From Pseudomonas defluvii (GTDB taxonomy: Bacteria; Pseudomonadota; Gammaproteobacteria; Pseudomonadales; Pseudomonadaceae): DNA of 59,640 bases. A program made the translations under genes and the position numbers. Under the pieces are notes generated by a model. That model did no database searches and was not told the DNA's origin. It worked only from the letters and a program-made list of their open reading frames with translations. Of this stretch, positions 27,022 to 35,945 are shown one piece after another. Location: contig NZ_MBPN01000022.1 in the NCBI RefSeq assembly GCF_001695625.1, positions 1 to 59,640 of the forward strand, given 5' to 3'. The first letter of the stretch is position 1, and each line of letters begins with the position of its first letter.

Positions 27022-28173
27022 ATGAAGACATTGATGCAGTGGCGTGACCTGCCTGCCGAGGCGGAGGAATGGATGGCGCGTATCGAGGCGGTACGGCCGC
27101 TGATCCTGCGGCATAGCGACTACGCCGAAGAACACGGTGAAACCCATCCCGAAGTCATGGCCGAGCTGTTCAAGCTGGGCTTTTCCCGTCTGTGCGTGAG
27201 CAAGGCCTTTGGTGGCCAGCAACTGGATATCCGCGTCATTTCGCAGATCGTACAGCGCCTGGCCGCGCTGGATGCCTCGGTCTCGTGGCAGGTCATGGTG
27301 CAGGTCGCCATGGGGCGCCTGGCCGACTACCTGCCTGAGCAGGCCGCGCAGGAAATCTACAGTTCCTGCCACGGCTTTGTGGTGGGCGCGATCCATTCGG
27401 GCGGCGAAGCCATCGCGGTCGAGGATGGCTACCGTGTGAGCGGCAAGTGGGGCTTTGCCAGCGGCTCGGCGCATGCTGACTGGCTGGTGTGCACTGCGAC
27501 GCTCAAGCAGGAAGTCGCCGACGGTTCGCAACCCCAGGTTCGCATGTTCTTCGTGCCGCGCAACGAGTGCCGCATCATCAAGACCTGGGATGTGCTGGGC
27601 ATGCGCGGCACCGGCAGCAACCACTTTGAGTGCAACAATGTTTGGGTTCCAGCCCATTACTGCGTCGACACCGAGGCGCTGAAGAAAGCACCGGCACCGC
27701 GTGATTCCCTGGCTTACAAGGTGGGCTACTACGACTTCGGCACCATCGCCGCGATGGGAACCGTGCTGGGCGTTGCCAAGGGCGCGCTGGAGTATTTTCG
27801 CGACGAGCGCACCGTGCCGGCCGACGAAGGCGTGGCCGCCCTGACCTGCGAGAAGACCGGCATCGTGCTGGCGCAACTGCACACCGCCCAGCTGTTGCTT
27901 GAGGACGCCATCAGCCACGCCCAACAGGCCGATGGCGATGGCCTGAACGTGCGGGTCGGGTTGGCTGGGTCGATGCTCAACGAGCATGCCGTCAACGCGG
28001 TCAACCAGCTCCATGGCCTGACCGGCTCCAAGGGGGTCTACAAGGCGTGTGCGCTGGAGCGCAGCCTGCGCGACATCCATGTCGGTTCCAAGCATTTTGT
28101 CCTGTCGCCGTTGAACCTGTTCGGCCTGGGCAAGCTGTATCTGGGCAAGGCGCAGACCAGCAAGATCTATTGA
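27022..28173 (+). CDS. Acyl-CoA-dehydrogenase-fold flavin monooxygenase
   Basis: The 383-residue protein has the acyl-CoA dehydrogenase fold with an N-terminal helical domain (LFKLGFSRLCVSKAFGGQ), a beta-domain (GYRVSGKWGFASGSAHADW) and a C-terminal four-helix domain with GLTGSKGVYKACALERSLRDIHV. This is typical of two-component hydroxylases such as HsaA, which use reduced flavin from a separate reductase to hydroxylate aromatic rings. The acyl-CoA dehydrogenase catalytic Glu context is absent. AGGAG lies seven bases before this ATG; an upstream start at 26974 lacks one. The flavin reductase at 35292 is the natural partner. The RND operon follows 143 bp downstream. Confidence 0.9.
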   Translation: MKTLMQWRDLPAEAEEWMARIEAVRPLILRHSDYAEEHGETHPEVMAELFKLGFSRLCVSKAFGGQQLDIRVISQIVQRLAALDASVSWQVMVQVAMGRLADYLPEQAAQEIYSSCHGFVVGAIHSGGEAIAVEDGYRVSGKWGFASGSAHADWLVCTATLKQEVADGSQPQVRMFFVPRNECRIIKTWDVLGMRGTGSNHFECNNVWVPAHYCVDTEALKKAPAPRDSLAYKVGYYDFGTIAAMGTVLGVAKGALEYFRDERTVPADEGVAALTCEKTGIVLAQLHTAQLLLEDAISHAQQADGDGLNVRVGLAGSMLNEHAVNAVNQLHGLTGSKGVYKACALERSLRDIHVGSKHFVLSPLNLFGLGKLYLGKAQTSKIY

Positions 28174-28316
28174 TCGGGCGGCATCGGTCGTCCATCCGTG
28201 ACAGTCAGTTCGTGCGGCTCCCGGTCAAACCGGTCGGGCCAGGGCTGATGCAGGTTGGAGTTTTTTAAATGTTGAATTTCCAGGCGGTCGCCGTAAGAGG
28301 CGACAGGGGGTAAGTC

Positions 28317-29402
28317 ATGCGGGCGAAACACTATCTAGGGAAGGTAACGGCGTCGGTGGTCACGCTTGCTGTGCTGGGCGGCTTGACGCTGCGTTACATG
28401 GCTCACGGAGAGGAACCGGCGCCCGCCCCTGCACTGGTACCCGCGGCACTGGCTCTGGTCCGGCAAGTGCCGTACACCTATTACCAGGTCGCCATCGGCC
28501 AGATCGAGGCTCGCCAGCAGGTGCTGCTGTCGGCCGAGGTCAGTGGGCAGGTGGTGGCGCTGGCCTTCGACTCGGGCGACCGGGTCAAGGCGGGCAATGT
28601 GGTGGTCAGGCTCAACACTTCGCCGGAGGAGGGTGAGCTCACCCGTCTGCGTGGCGAGTTCGAGGCCGCCAAGACCCATTACGCACGGCTGCAGGCGCTG
28701 GCGCGCAATGGTGCCGAGAGCCAGCGGGCGCTGGACAGCGCACGGGCGCAGTTCGATGCGGCCAAGGGCAACCTGGAGAACATCCAGGCGCAGATCGCGC
28801 AGAAGACCATCCGGGCGCCATTCTCCGGCGAGCTGGGCATCCGCCAGGTTCACCTGGGCGACTACGTCCAGGCTGGCCGACCGTTGGCCACGCTCACCGA
28901 CCTCAACGGGCTGCGGGTCAACTTCACCGTGTCCGAGCGTGACAGTGCCAGCATCGTCAAGGGGCAGGCCGTGGAAGTGGCGGTCGATGCCTGGGGCGGC
29001 ATGACGTTCGAAGGCGTGGTCAGCGCCATCGATCCGCAGGTCAACAATTCCCATGTGATTCGTGTCCAGGCGCTGCTCAAAGACCATCAGGACAAGCTGC
29101 GCCCGGGCATGTACGCCAAGGTGAAGGTGCAACTGCCGGGCAAGGACGAGCTGGTCGTGCCGGAGACCGCGATCACCTACAACGCCTATGGCGAGAGCGT
29201 CTTCGTCACCTACGAGGAAAATGGCCAGAAGAAGGTGCGGCGCAAGAACATCAGCATCGGCGAGCGTCGCGATGGCTTGGCGGTGGTGCTCAAGGGGTTG
29301 CAGGCCGGTGAAGAGGTGGTGACGTCCGGGCAGATCAAACTGCAGGACGGCGTTGCCATTGAGCCCGTGACCGACACGGTGCGACTGAACGTCCAGCGCT
29401 GA
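28317..29402 (+). CDS. RND efflux periplasmic adaptor (MexH-like)
   Basis: The 361-residue membrane-fusion protein has an N-terminal anchor (about 8-27). Domains: lipoyl half (VSGQVVALAFDSGDRVKAGN), helical hairpin (about 100-160), lipoyl half (IRAPFSGELGIRQVHLGDYVQAG) and beta-barrel. No lipobox is seen, so a TM anchor is likely. The order adaptor, RND, outer-membrane factor matches P. aeruginosa mexHI-opmD. No mexG-like gene precedes it. Confidence 0.92.
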   Translation: MRAKHYLGKVTASVVTLAVLGGLTLRYMAHGEEPAPAPALVPAALALVRQVPYTYYQVAIGQIEARQQVLLSAEVSGQVVALAFDSGDRVKAGNVVVRLNTSPEEGELTRLRGEFEAAKTHYARLQALARNGAESQRALDSARAQFDAAKGNLENIQAQIAQKTIRAPFSGELGIRQVHLGDYVQAGRPLATLTDLNGLRVNFTVSERDSASIVKGQAVEVAVDAWGGMTFEGVVSAIDPQVNNSHVIRVQALLKDHQDKLRPGMYAKVKVQLPGKDELVVPETAITYNAYGESVFVTYEENGQKKVRRKNISIGERRDGLAVVLKGLQAGEEVVTSGQIKLQDGVAIEPVTDTVRLNVQR

Positions 29403-29411
29403 GGAGCGATC

Positions 29412-32400
29412 ATGCATTTCACTGATATTTTCCTGCGCCGCCCGGTGCTGGCGCTGGTGGTCAGCACGTTGATCCTGCTGTTCGGGATCATGGCTTTCAG
29501 CAAGCTTCCGGTGCGTCAGTACCCGATGCTGGAAACCTCTACCATCACTATCACTACCCAGTACCCCGGCGCCTCGTCGGAGCTGATGCAAGGCTTCGTG
29601 ACGCAACCGATCAGCCAGGCCGTGGCCTCGGTCGAAGGCATCGACTACCTGTCGTCCACCTCTACCCAGGGAAAGAGCCTGGTGACCGTGCGCATGCAGC
29701 TCAACAGCAACTCGATCAATGCTCTGACTGAGGTGATGGCCAAGGTCAACCAGATCCGTTACAAGCTGCCTGAAGAAGCTTATGACCCGGTGATCGAGCG
29801 CACCTCGGGCGGCTTCACCAGTGTCGCCTACGTGGCGTTTTCCAGCGAGCAGCTGTCGATGCCCGAAGTGGCCGACTACATCTCGCGAGTGGTCGAGCCG
29901 ATGTTCTCGGGGATCGATGGTGTCGCCAAGATCAACGTGCTGGGCGGGCAGACCCTGTCCATGCGCCTGTGGCTTGACCCGGACTTGCTGGCCGGCTACG
30001 GCATCACGGGCCAGGACGTGGCGGATGCGATCAAGGAAAACAACTTCCAGGCCGCGCCCGGCCAGGTCAAGGGCCTGTATGTGGTCAGCAACCTGCGGGT
30101 CAACACCGACCTGAGCAGCGTCGACGACTTCAAGGACATGGTCCTGCGCAACGACAACGGCAACATCATCCGGGTGCGCGACGTCGGTACCGTGGAGCTG
30201 AACGCCGCGTCGTTCGACACCAGCGGTGCGATGAGCGCGGTCCCGGCGATGTTCCTGGGCCTCGACGCGGCTCCCACCGGCAACCCACTGACCATCGTCA
30301 ACGCGGTCAAGGCACTGATCCCCGAAATCGAGAAGACCCTGCCGCCAGGCGTCAAGGTGCAGATCCCGTTCGAGGTGGCGCATTTCATCCAGTCCTCCAT
30401 CGACGAGGTGACCCATACCCTGGTCGAGGCACTGGTGATCGTGGTCCTGGTCATCTACCTGTGCCTGGGCACCTTCCGCACCGTGCTGATTCCCCTGGTG
30501 ACCATTCCGCTGTCGATGCTGGGTGCAGCGGTGCTGATGCAGATGTTCGGTTTCAGCCTAAATCTGCTGACCTTGCTGGCGATGGTGTTGGCGATCGGCT
30601 TGGTGGTGGATGACGCCATCGTGGTGGTGGAGAACGTTCACCGTCACATCGAAGAAGGCAAGACACCGTTCGAGGCGGCCTTGCTCGGCGCCCGTGAGGT
30701 GGCCGGCCCGGTGGTGGCGATGACCTTCACCTTGGCGGCGGTGTATGCGCCTATTGGTCTGATGGGGGGGCTGACCGGGACGCTGTTCAAGGAGTTCGCG
30801 CTGACCCTGGCCGGCTCGGTGGTGGTATCAGGCATCGTCGCCCTCACGCTGTCGCCGATCATGAGCACCCGCCTGCTCGATGCCAAGTCGAGCGAAGGCT
30901 ACATGGCGCGCAGGGCCGAGGCTTTCTTCAGTTGGCTGGCCGAGCGTTATGGCAAGTTGCTGGGCATGTCGTTGTCCATGCGCTGGATCAGCCTGGCCAT
31001 CGCCCTGGTGATCTTCTTCAGCCTGCCAGTGCTGTACAAGTCGGCGCAGAGCGAACTGGCCCCGCTGGAAGATCAGAACATCCTGCTGACCGCGATCAAG
31101 GCGCCGCAGCATGCCAACATCAATTATGTCGAGGCGTTTTCCCAGAAGCTCCACGAGGTGTTCCAGGAATTCCCCGAAGGCTACAGCGACTGGGTGGCCA
31201 ACGGTACCGACGGCTTGTCCAATAGTGTCGGCGGCATCAACCTGGTGGATTGGGACAAGCGCGAGCGCAGTGCCAATCAGATCCAGCCACTGCTACAGCA
31301 ACGGGTGAGCCAGATCGAAGGCACCAGCATCTTCGTCTTCCAGATGCCGCCGCTGCCAGGTTCCACAGGTGGCCTGCCGGTACAGATGGTGGTGCGCAGC
31401 GACCAGGACTACCAATTACTGTTCGACGTAATGGACAAGCTCAAGGCCAGTGCTCGCAGTAGCGGCCTGTTCGCTGTGGTCGACAGCGACCTTGACTTCA
31501 ACAACCCGGTGGTCGAGGTTCAGATCGACAGGGCCAAGGCCAATGCCATGGGTATCCGCATGAGCGACATCGGCAGGACGCTCAACAGCCTGATCGGCGA
31601 GAAGTACGTCAACCGGTTCGCCTACCATGGCCGTTCCTACGATGTGATTCCCCAGTCGGTGCCCCAGGACCGCCTGACCCCCGAGGCGCTCAATCGCTAC
31701 TACGTCAAGGACCAGCATGGCAACCTGGTGCCGCTGTCGACCCTGGCTACCATCCAGGTCAAAGTCGAGCCGAACCTGCGTCCGCAGTTCAACCAGCAGA
31801 ATGCCGCGACCTTCCAGGCCATCCCGATGCCAGGCGTGACCCTGGGCGACGCCGTGGCCTTCCTGAGCGAGCAGGCCAGGCAGTTCCCGGCTGGCTACAC
31901 CTACGACTGGCAGTCCGATACCCGGCAATATGTGCAGGAGGGCAACACCTTGGTGCTGACCTTCGCCTTCGCCCTGGTCATCATCTACCTGGTGCTGGCA
32001 GTCCAGTACGAAAGCTTCATCGACCCGTTCATCATCCTGATCAGTGTGCCATTGTCGATCTGCGGGGCGCTGCTGCCGCTGGCGCTGGGCTACACCTCGC
32101 TGAACATCTACACGCAGATCGGCCTGATCACGCTCATAGGGCTGATCAGCAAGCACGGCATCCTAATGGTAGCGTTCGCCAACGAACTGCAGATGCAGCA
32201 CGGCATGGGCAAGCTGGAGGCGATCCGGCATGCGGCCGAGGTGCGCCTGCGGCCAATCCTGATGACCACTGCGGCCATGGTGGTGGGGCTCGCACCGTTG
32301 ATCTTCGCCACCGGCGCGGGTGCCAACAGCCGCTTCGGCTTGGGCCTTGTGATTGTCGTCGGCATGTTGATCGGCACCTTGTTCACGCTGTTCATCCTGC

Positions 32401-32498
32401 CGACGGTCTACAGCCTGTTGAGCACTGGCAGGCAGCCAAAGGTGCTGCCCGTCGCGGAGCACGACGGCCAGGTCATCGATGCCGCGGCGCGGGGATAA
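29412..32498 (+). CDS. RND efflux transporter (MexI-like)
   Basis: A 1028-residue HAE-1 pump with the TM4 motif GLVVDDAIVVVENVHRHIEEG, whose Asp pair relays protons. Conserved stretches such as VRQYPMLETSTITITTQYPGAS, GIDYLSSTSTQGKS and LIGLISKHGILMVAFANELQ match MexI (recalled comparison), and the length matches. In P. aeruginosa MexGHI-OpmD exports a methylated phenazine intermediate and influences signalling. Here the pump is encoded inside a biosynthetic-looking cluster, so I infer that it exports the local product. It is nine bases after the adaptor gene and four before the outer-membrane-factor gene. Confidence 0.95.
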   Translation: MHFTDIFLRRPVLALVVSTLILLFGIMAFSKLPVRQYPMLETSTITITTQYPGASSELMQGFVTQPISQAVASVEGIDYLSSTSTQGKSLVTVRMQLNSNSINALTEVMAKVNQIRYKLPEEAYDPVIERTSGGFTSVAYVAFSSEQLSMPEVADYISRVVEPMFSGIDGVAKINVLGGQTLSMRLWLDPDLLAGYGITGQDVADAIKENNFQAAPGQVKGLYVVSNLRVNTDLSSVDDFKDMVLRNDNGNIIRVRDVGTVELNAASFDTSGAMSAVPAMFLGLDAAPTGNPLTIVNAVKALIPEIEKTLPPGVKVQIPFEVAHFIQSSIDEVTHTLVEALVIVVLVIYLCLGTFRTVLIPLVTIPLSMLGAAVLMQMFGFSLNLLTLLAMVLAIGLVVDDAIVVVENVHRHIEEGKTPFEAALLGAREVAGPVVAMTFTLAAVYAPIGLMGGLTGTLFKEFALTLAGSVVVSGIVALTLSPIMSTRLLDAKSSEGYMARRAEAFFSWLAERYGKLLGMSLSMRWISLAIALVIFFSLPVLYKSAQSELAPLEDQNILLTAIKAPQHANINYVEAFSQKLHEVFQEFPEGYSDWVANGTDGLSNSVGGINLVDWDKRERSANQIQPLLQQRVSQIEGTSIFVFQMPPLPGSTGGLPVQMVVRSDQDYQLLFDVMDKLKASARSSGLFAVVDSDLDFNNPVVEVQIDRAKANAMGIRMSDIGRTLNSLIGEKYVNRFAYHGRSYDVIPQSVPQDRLTPEALNRYYVKDQHGNLVPLSTLATIQVKVEPNLRPQFNQQNAATFQAIPMPGVTLGDAVAFLSEQARQFPAGYTYDWQSDTRQYVQEGNTLVLTFAFALVIIYLVLAVQYESFIDPFIILISVPLSICGALLPLALGYTSLNIYTQIGLITLIGLISKHGILMVAFANELQMQHGMGKLEAIRHAAEVRLRPILMTTAAMVVGLAPLIFATGAGANSRFGLGLVIVVGMLIGTLFTLFILPTVYSLLSTGRQPKVLPVAEHDGQVIDAAARG

Positions 32499-32502
32499 TC
32501 CA

Positions 32503-33942
32503 ATGTTGAAAATGACACGATGTGCACGGCCGCTGTCGCTGGCGGCCCTGGTGGTAATGGGTGGTTGCGTGAACTACGCCGGCATCGACCATCGTCAGAC
32601 CCTGCTGACCCCCGAGGGAGCGCCTTCGGCGTCCCTGGCCGACGCGCGGCTGCCAGCCGCGCCCTGGCCGACCGACAATTGGTGGCAGCAGTATGCCGAT
32701 GCCCAGCTCGACCGTCTGGTGGCCAAGGCCTGGGCGAGCAACCCCGGATTGCAGGAAGTGCGGGCGAGGGCGGACAAGGCCAACGCCTATCAGGAATACT
32801 ACGACGCCGACCGTGCTCCACAGGTCGATGCCGCAGGTGGTGTTTCCCGCTCGCGGCTGTCGCGCAGTGAGGACTTCGCCGGACAGGGCAATCGCTATGT
32901 CAGTGTGCGCAGCCTGGGCGTGACCTTCGACTACGACCTTGACTTGTGGGGCGGCAAGCGCAGTGCCTGGGAGGCTTCGGTCAACCAGGCCCGGGCCGCG
33001 GAGGTCGAGCTGCAGTCGGCGCGCTTGCTGCTGGCCGCCAACGTGGTCAAGGCCTACAACCAACTGACCTATGCCTGGGACGTGGTCGACCTGAGTGAGC
33101 GTGATCTCAAGCGTTTGCGCAACCTGCAGAGCCTGACCGGTGACCGCTTCCATAACGGTTTGGACAACAAGTCCCAGCTGCAGCGGGTCGATGGCCTGGT
33201 GGCGCGCGCCGAGGCGAGCCTGCTGGGGGCGCGCAGCGATGTGGAAATTGCCCGCCTGCAGCTATCGGCCCTGCTCGGCGCGGGCGTTGACGGTGCCCGC
33301 GACATCGTCCGGCCCAAGCCGCTGAAAAGCACCGAGGCGGCGCTGCCGGAGAGCCTGCAGGCCGAACTGCTTGGGCGGCGTCCAGACATCGTCGCGGCCC
33401 GCTGGCGGGTTGAGGCCGAGTCTCGCACGGTGGCCTCGGTGAAGACCCGTTTCTATCCCAACATCAACCTGCGTGCCGCAGGCGGTATCCATGCCATGTC
33501 TGGCGACAGTTTCAACGACACCGTCAGCCGGTTCTGGAACATCACGCCAACCGTGACCGTGCCGTTGTTCGATGCCGGTCGCCTGCGTGCCGACCTCAAA
33601 CAGAGCAACGCCGACCTGGACCTGGCGATTGCCCGCTACAACGCCACGTTGAACACGGCGTTGCACCAGGTCGCGACGTCGGTGACCGAACTGCAGGCCG
33701 TCAACCGGCAGATCGGCCTGCAGCGTACTGCGCGCGATACGGCCCAGTCTTCCTTCGACTTGGCTGTAGAGCGGTTTGAAGTCGGGGAAAACAACTTCCT
33801 CGATTCGCTCAATATCGAGGAGCAATTGATTGAGGACGAACTGCGTCTTGCCCTGTTGAGCAGCAAGCAGATTGACTTGGCAGTGGGCCTGGTGACGGCA
33901 CTGGGCGGTGGTTACCAGCCCGAGTCAGTGAACGTTCAGTAG
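32503..33942 (+). CDS. RND outer-membrane channel lipoprotein (OpmD-like)
   Basis: The protein has 479 residues from the ATG at 32503. Lipobox LVVMGGC gives lipidated Cys22. Two OEP repeats follow, one with EAALPESLQAELLGRRPDIVAARWRVEAE between them, and the C-terminus reads VGLVTALGGGYQPE. The upstream in-frame ATG (32479) overlaps the RND gene and would displace the signal peptide. It completes the tripartite pump. Confidence 0.93.
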   Translation: MLKMTRCARPLSLAALVVMGGCVNYAGIDHRQTLLTPEGAPSASLADARLPAAPWPTDNWWQQYADAQLDRLVAKAWASNPGLQEVRARADKANAYQEYYDADRAPQVDAAGGVSRSRLSRSEDFAGQGNRYVSVRSLGVTFDYDLDLWGGKRSAWEASVNQARAAEVELQSARLLLAANVVKAYNQLTYAWDVVDLSERDLKRLRNLQSLTGDRFHNGLDNKSQLQRVDGLVARAEASLLGARSDVEIARLQLSALLGAGVDGARDIVRPKPLKSTEAALPESLQAELLGRRPDIVAARWRVEAESRTVASVKTRFYPNINLRAAGGIHAMSGDSFNDTVSRFWNITPTVTVPLFDAGRLRADLKQSNADLDLAIARYNATLNTALHQVATSVTELQAVNRQIGLQRTARDTAQSSFDLAVERFEVGENNFLDSLNIEEQLIEDELRLALLSSKQIDLAVGLVTALGGGYQPESVNVQ

Positions 33943-34326
33943 ATGCCCGTCTTCCGGCGCCAGGGTTGCATTCTGGCGCCGGCTTTACACCTTGAAACAA
34001 TCCCTTCATCCGCTCGCATGGTTTTCAACCCTTTGTTTTGCAAGGCTCAATGGGTTGCGCCTCAAGGGCCTCCGGTAGCACGTTTGCCGTGTCTGGTTCA
34101 CGGAGCGCTGCAAAACTGGTGTATAGTCCTATATTGCTCGTACTAACAAACAGTCGCGATTCCAGATGCAGGCAGCCATAGGCTGACGGCCCGAGGTCAA
34201 TGGGAGATTGCTTTCCCCCAAGGGCGCGACATGGAATCGTACCTGTTCAATACGAGGAAACCGCTGTGCCGACGCGCTTCCATGCTTCAGTACGCGGTGA
34301 TCCTTGTAAGGTTATTGAGGTATCGC
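33943..34326. promoter_or_regulatory. Intergenic region upstream of the ArsR gene
   Basis: A 384-bp gap. At 34121-34143 there is GTAT-N15-GTAC, a partial match to the upstream half of the cluster operator; the N10 half is missing, so I regard the match as weak. No hairpin with T-run was found after the outer-membrane-channel gene. A reading frame starting at 34231 extends the ArsR gene, but the first 32 residues do not look like a regulator. Confidence 0.35.
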
Positions 34327-34686
34327 ATGTACACTGCCAACCACCCCAGTATTGAACAGATCCGCCTGGAAAACGTCCTGACAGCACTTGGCAATCCGTT
34401 GCGCCTGACCGTGCTGAAGGTACTTTCCGATGGTGAGGAACACCCTTGTGGGCGCATTCTCAAGGGGGCATCGAAATCGACCATGACCCACCATTGGCGT
34501 GTCCTGCGTGACAGCGGTGTGATCTGGCAACGCCCTTATGGTCGCGAGAACCTGCTGTCGATTCGCCGCGAAGACCTGGAGAGCCGTTTCCCCGGGCTGT
34601 TGAGCTCTCTGCTCGAAGCCGTTGCGAATGACCCGCAGACCGTGCAGGTCATTCGCGACAACGAAGCACGTTTGGAGGAAGGCTGA
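34327..34686 (+). CDS. ArsR-family helix-turn-helix regulator
   Basis: The protein has 119 residues from ATG 34327. The winged helix is visible: LTALGNPLRLTVLKVLSDGEEHPC, GASKSTMTHHWRVLRDSGVIWQRPYGRENLLSIRRED. Two cysteines or His at classical metal-site positions (ELCVCD) are not present in alpha-3, so this is probably not a metal sensor. One Cys lies near residue 42. It lies downstream of the pump and converges with the chorismate-lyase gene. Its target is unknown. Confidence 0.88.
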   Translation: MYTANHPSIEQIRLENVLTALGNPLRLTVLKVLSDGEEHPCGRILKGASKSTMTHHWRVLRDSGVIWQRPYGRENLLSIRREDLESRFPGLLSSLLEAVANDPQTVQVIRDNEARLEEG

Positions 34687-34712
34687 GTCGCCTTCCTGGG
34701 CGCGCCCCTGGC

Positions 34713-35270
34713 TCAGATCGCCAGCTTGAGCGGCGCGCCTGTTTCCTGCAGCCGTTTCCAGAATCCAGGCACGAAGCATTCTGCAATCAGTAGAGGTTGG
34801 CCATCGCGCGTGAAGCGCGAACGGCGGGCCAGCAGGCCTACGCAAGGCTGGCCCAGTGACTGGGCCAGGCGCAGCAGTGGCGAATCGCCCTGCGGGCGCT
34901 GGCACTCGAAAGCACCTCGATGGATCGCTGTCGAGGTGTACAGCATGCTGCCCAGGGGTTGGTTGCCATAGCCCGCCAGCTCCGGCCAGGCCGGCAGGTC
35001 ATTGTGCATGGGGGTCAGGCTGCGTGCGCAGACCATGACCTGGCCATCGACCTTCAATGCCACTTCGCGGATCCAGACCGGCAGGCCCGGGGCGATGCCC
35101 AGAGCCCGTGCTTCACCCTGTCCGGGAAGCGCGACCCGTTGCCCGGCCACTTCCAGGCCGAACTGACCCAGCGCCTTCAGGCGCAGGGTTAGTGACCCGG
35201 GGGCGAACAGCCAGTGATGCTGATCGTCGCAGAGGCCAGGCAGCGGCAGTGAAGTCCAGAAATCGTCCAT
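34713..35270 (-). CDS. Chorismate lyase (UbiC-like), probably dedicated to this cluster
   Basis: The 185-residue protein matches the UbiC/UTRA-fold chorismate lyase that cuts chorismate to 4-hydroxybenzoate and pyruvate. Visible conserved positions: Arg69 (WIREVAL), Arg83 (CARSLTP) and Glu164 (LIAECFVP), corresponding to the substrate-binding Args and Glu of E. coli UbiC. Also LGSMLYTSTAIHRG and ARRSRFTRDGQPL. In Pseudomonas the housekeeping ubiC stands beside ubiA; here the neighbour is a flavin reductase, 21 bp upstream, so the two form an operon. I infer a second enzyme that supplies 4-hydroxybenzoate to a secondary pathway. The start at 35270 has GGAG ten bases ahead. Confidence 0.85.
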   Translation of the reverse strand: MDDFWTSLPLPGLCDDQHHWLFAPGSLTLRLKALGQFGLEVAGQRVALPGQGEARALGIAPGLPVWIREVALKVDGQVMVCARSLTPMHNDLPAWPELAGYGNQPLGSMLYTSTAIHRGAFECQRPQGDSPLLRLAQSLGQPCVGLLARRSRFTRDGQPLLIAECFVPGFWKRLQETGAPLKLAI

Positions 35271-35291
35271 AGCGCGTGTTCTCCGGAAAAC

Positions 35292-35789
35292 TCAGGCGGC
35301 TGGCTGGCTGGCCACGGCGATCCGGTGATACGCGCGGTCGAAATAGATCAGACCTTCCGGGTACTGGGCACTGTCGATATTCAGTACCTGGCAGTAGAAG
35401 ATGCTGTGGCTGCCCACGCTGTGGATTTCGTTGATCCGGCAGTCGAAGCACACCAGTGCCTCGTCCATCGTCGGTGCGCCACTCTGGCCGGTGGACCACT
35501 TGGTAGCGAGGAAACGCTGCTCCATGTCCAGGTGTTTATTGGCGAAAATACCCGACAGATGCTGATGGTCGCCGCGCAGCACGTTTACGCATAGCACGCC
35601 GTTTTCTTCGAAGCTGCTGCGCTGGCGTGACTGGCTGTTCATGCACACCAGAAGGGTAGGTGGAGTGTCGGTGACACTGCAGACCGCCGAGGCCGTGAAA
35701 CCGTGCCTGCCACTGGGGCCGTCGGTGCTGATGATCGAGACGGCGCCGCCTAGTCGGGCCATGGCATTTCTGTAAGTGGCAACATCCAT
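35292..35789 (-). CDS. FMN/FAD reductase of a two-component monooxygenase
   Basis: The 165-residue protein is of the HpaC/RutF flavin-reductase family, which makes free reduced flavin with NAD(P)H. Motifs: the split-barrel core MARLGGAVSIIST, GFTASAVCSVTDTPPTLLVCMN, FCVNVL-like VLCVNVL, and the C-terminal GLIYFDRAYHRI, with the GDH-like flavin loop. It probably serves the acyl-CoA-dehydrogenase-fold hydroxylase (27022) and perhaps the LLM enzyme (25360), both of which lack a reductase nearby. It is the first gene of an operon with the chorismate lyase; its promoter holds two GTAC sites. Confidence 0.9.
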   Translation of the reverse strand: MDVATYRNAMARLGGAVSIISTDGPSGRHGFTASAVCSVTDTPPTLLVCMNSQSRQRSSFEENGVLCVNVLRGDHQHLSGIFANKHLDMEQRFLATKWSTGQSGAPTMDEALVCFDCRINEIHSVGSHSIFYCQVLNIDSAQYPEGLIYFDRAYHRIAVASQPAA

Positions 35790-35853
35790 TGCTGAAACGC
35801 TCCATTATTGATTGAGTGTGGCAGTCCTTAGCGAAAAACCTTTAGCTATCATG

Positions 35854-35877
35854 CATGTACGCCATTGTCGATACTTT
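35854..35877 (-). promoter_or_regulatory. Cluster operator, proximal copy in the flavin reductase promoter
   Basis: On the minus strand it reads GTAT-N10-GTAC followed by ATG. It lies about 65-90 bp upstream of the flavin-reductase start. One half-site deviates from GTAC (GTAT), so it may bind more weakly than the neighbour at 35922. Confidence 0.5.
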
Positions 35878-35921
35878 GTAAGCCAGGGTTGACGGACCCC
35901 TCTGGCGGACGCATATCATTG

Positions 35922-35945
35922 ATTGTACGGATGTATTAGTACAAT
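35922..35945. promoter_or_regulatory. Cluster operator, perfect palindrome between reductase and TetR genes
   Basis: ATTGTAC and GTACAAT form seven-base arms around a ten-base spacer, the most symmetrical copy. It lies in the 309-bp region between the divergent flavin-reductase operon (35789) and the TetR gene (36099). A 24-bp palindrome in a shared divergent promoter is the usual arrangement for a TetR repressor that controls its neighbour and itself. Confidence 0.72.

Noticed and set aside
28335..30416. 693-residue minus-strand frame opposite the MexH/MexI-like genes
   Set aside because: Antisense shadow; it covers the junction of two clear genes and has no recognisable motif.
34121..34143. 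Fifth promoter copy of the cluster operator upstream of the ArsR gene
   Set aside because: Only GTAT-N15-GTAC is present and the N10 half is missing; I do not count it in the regulon.
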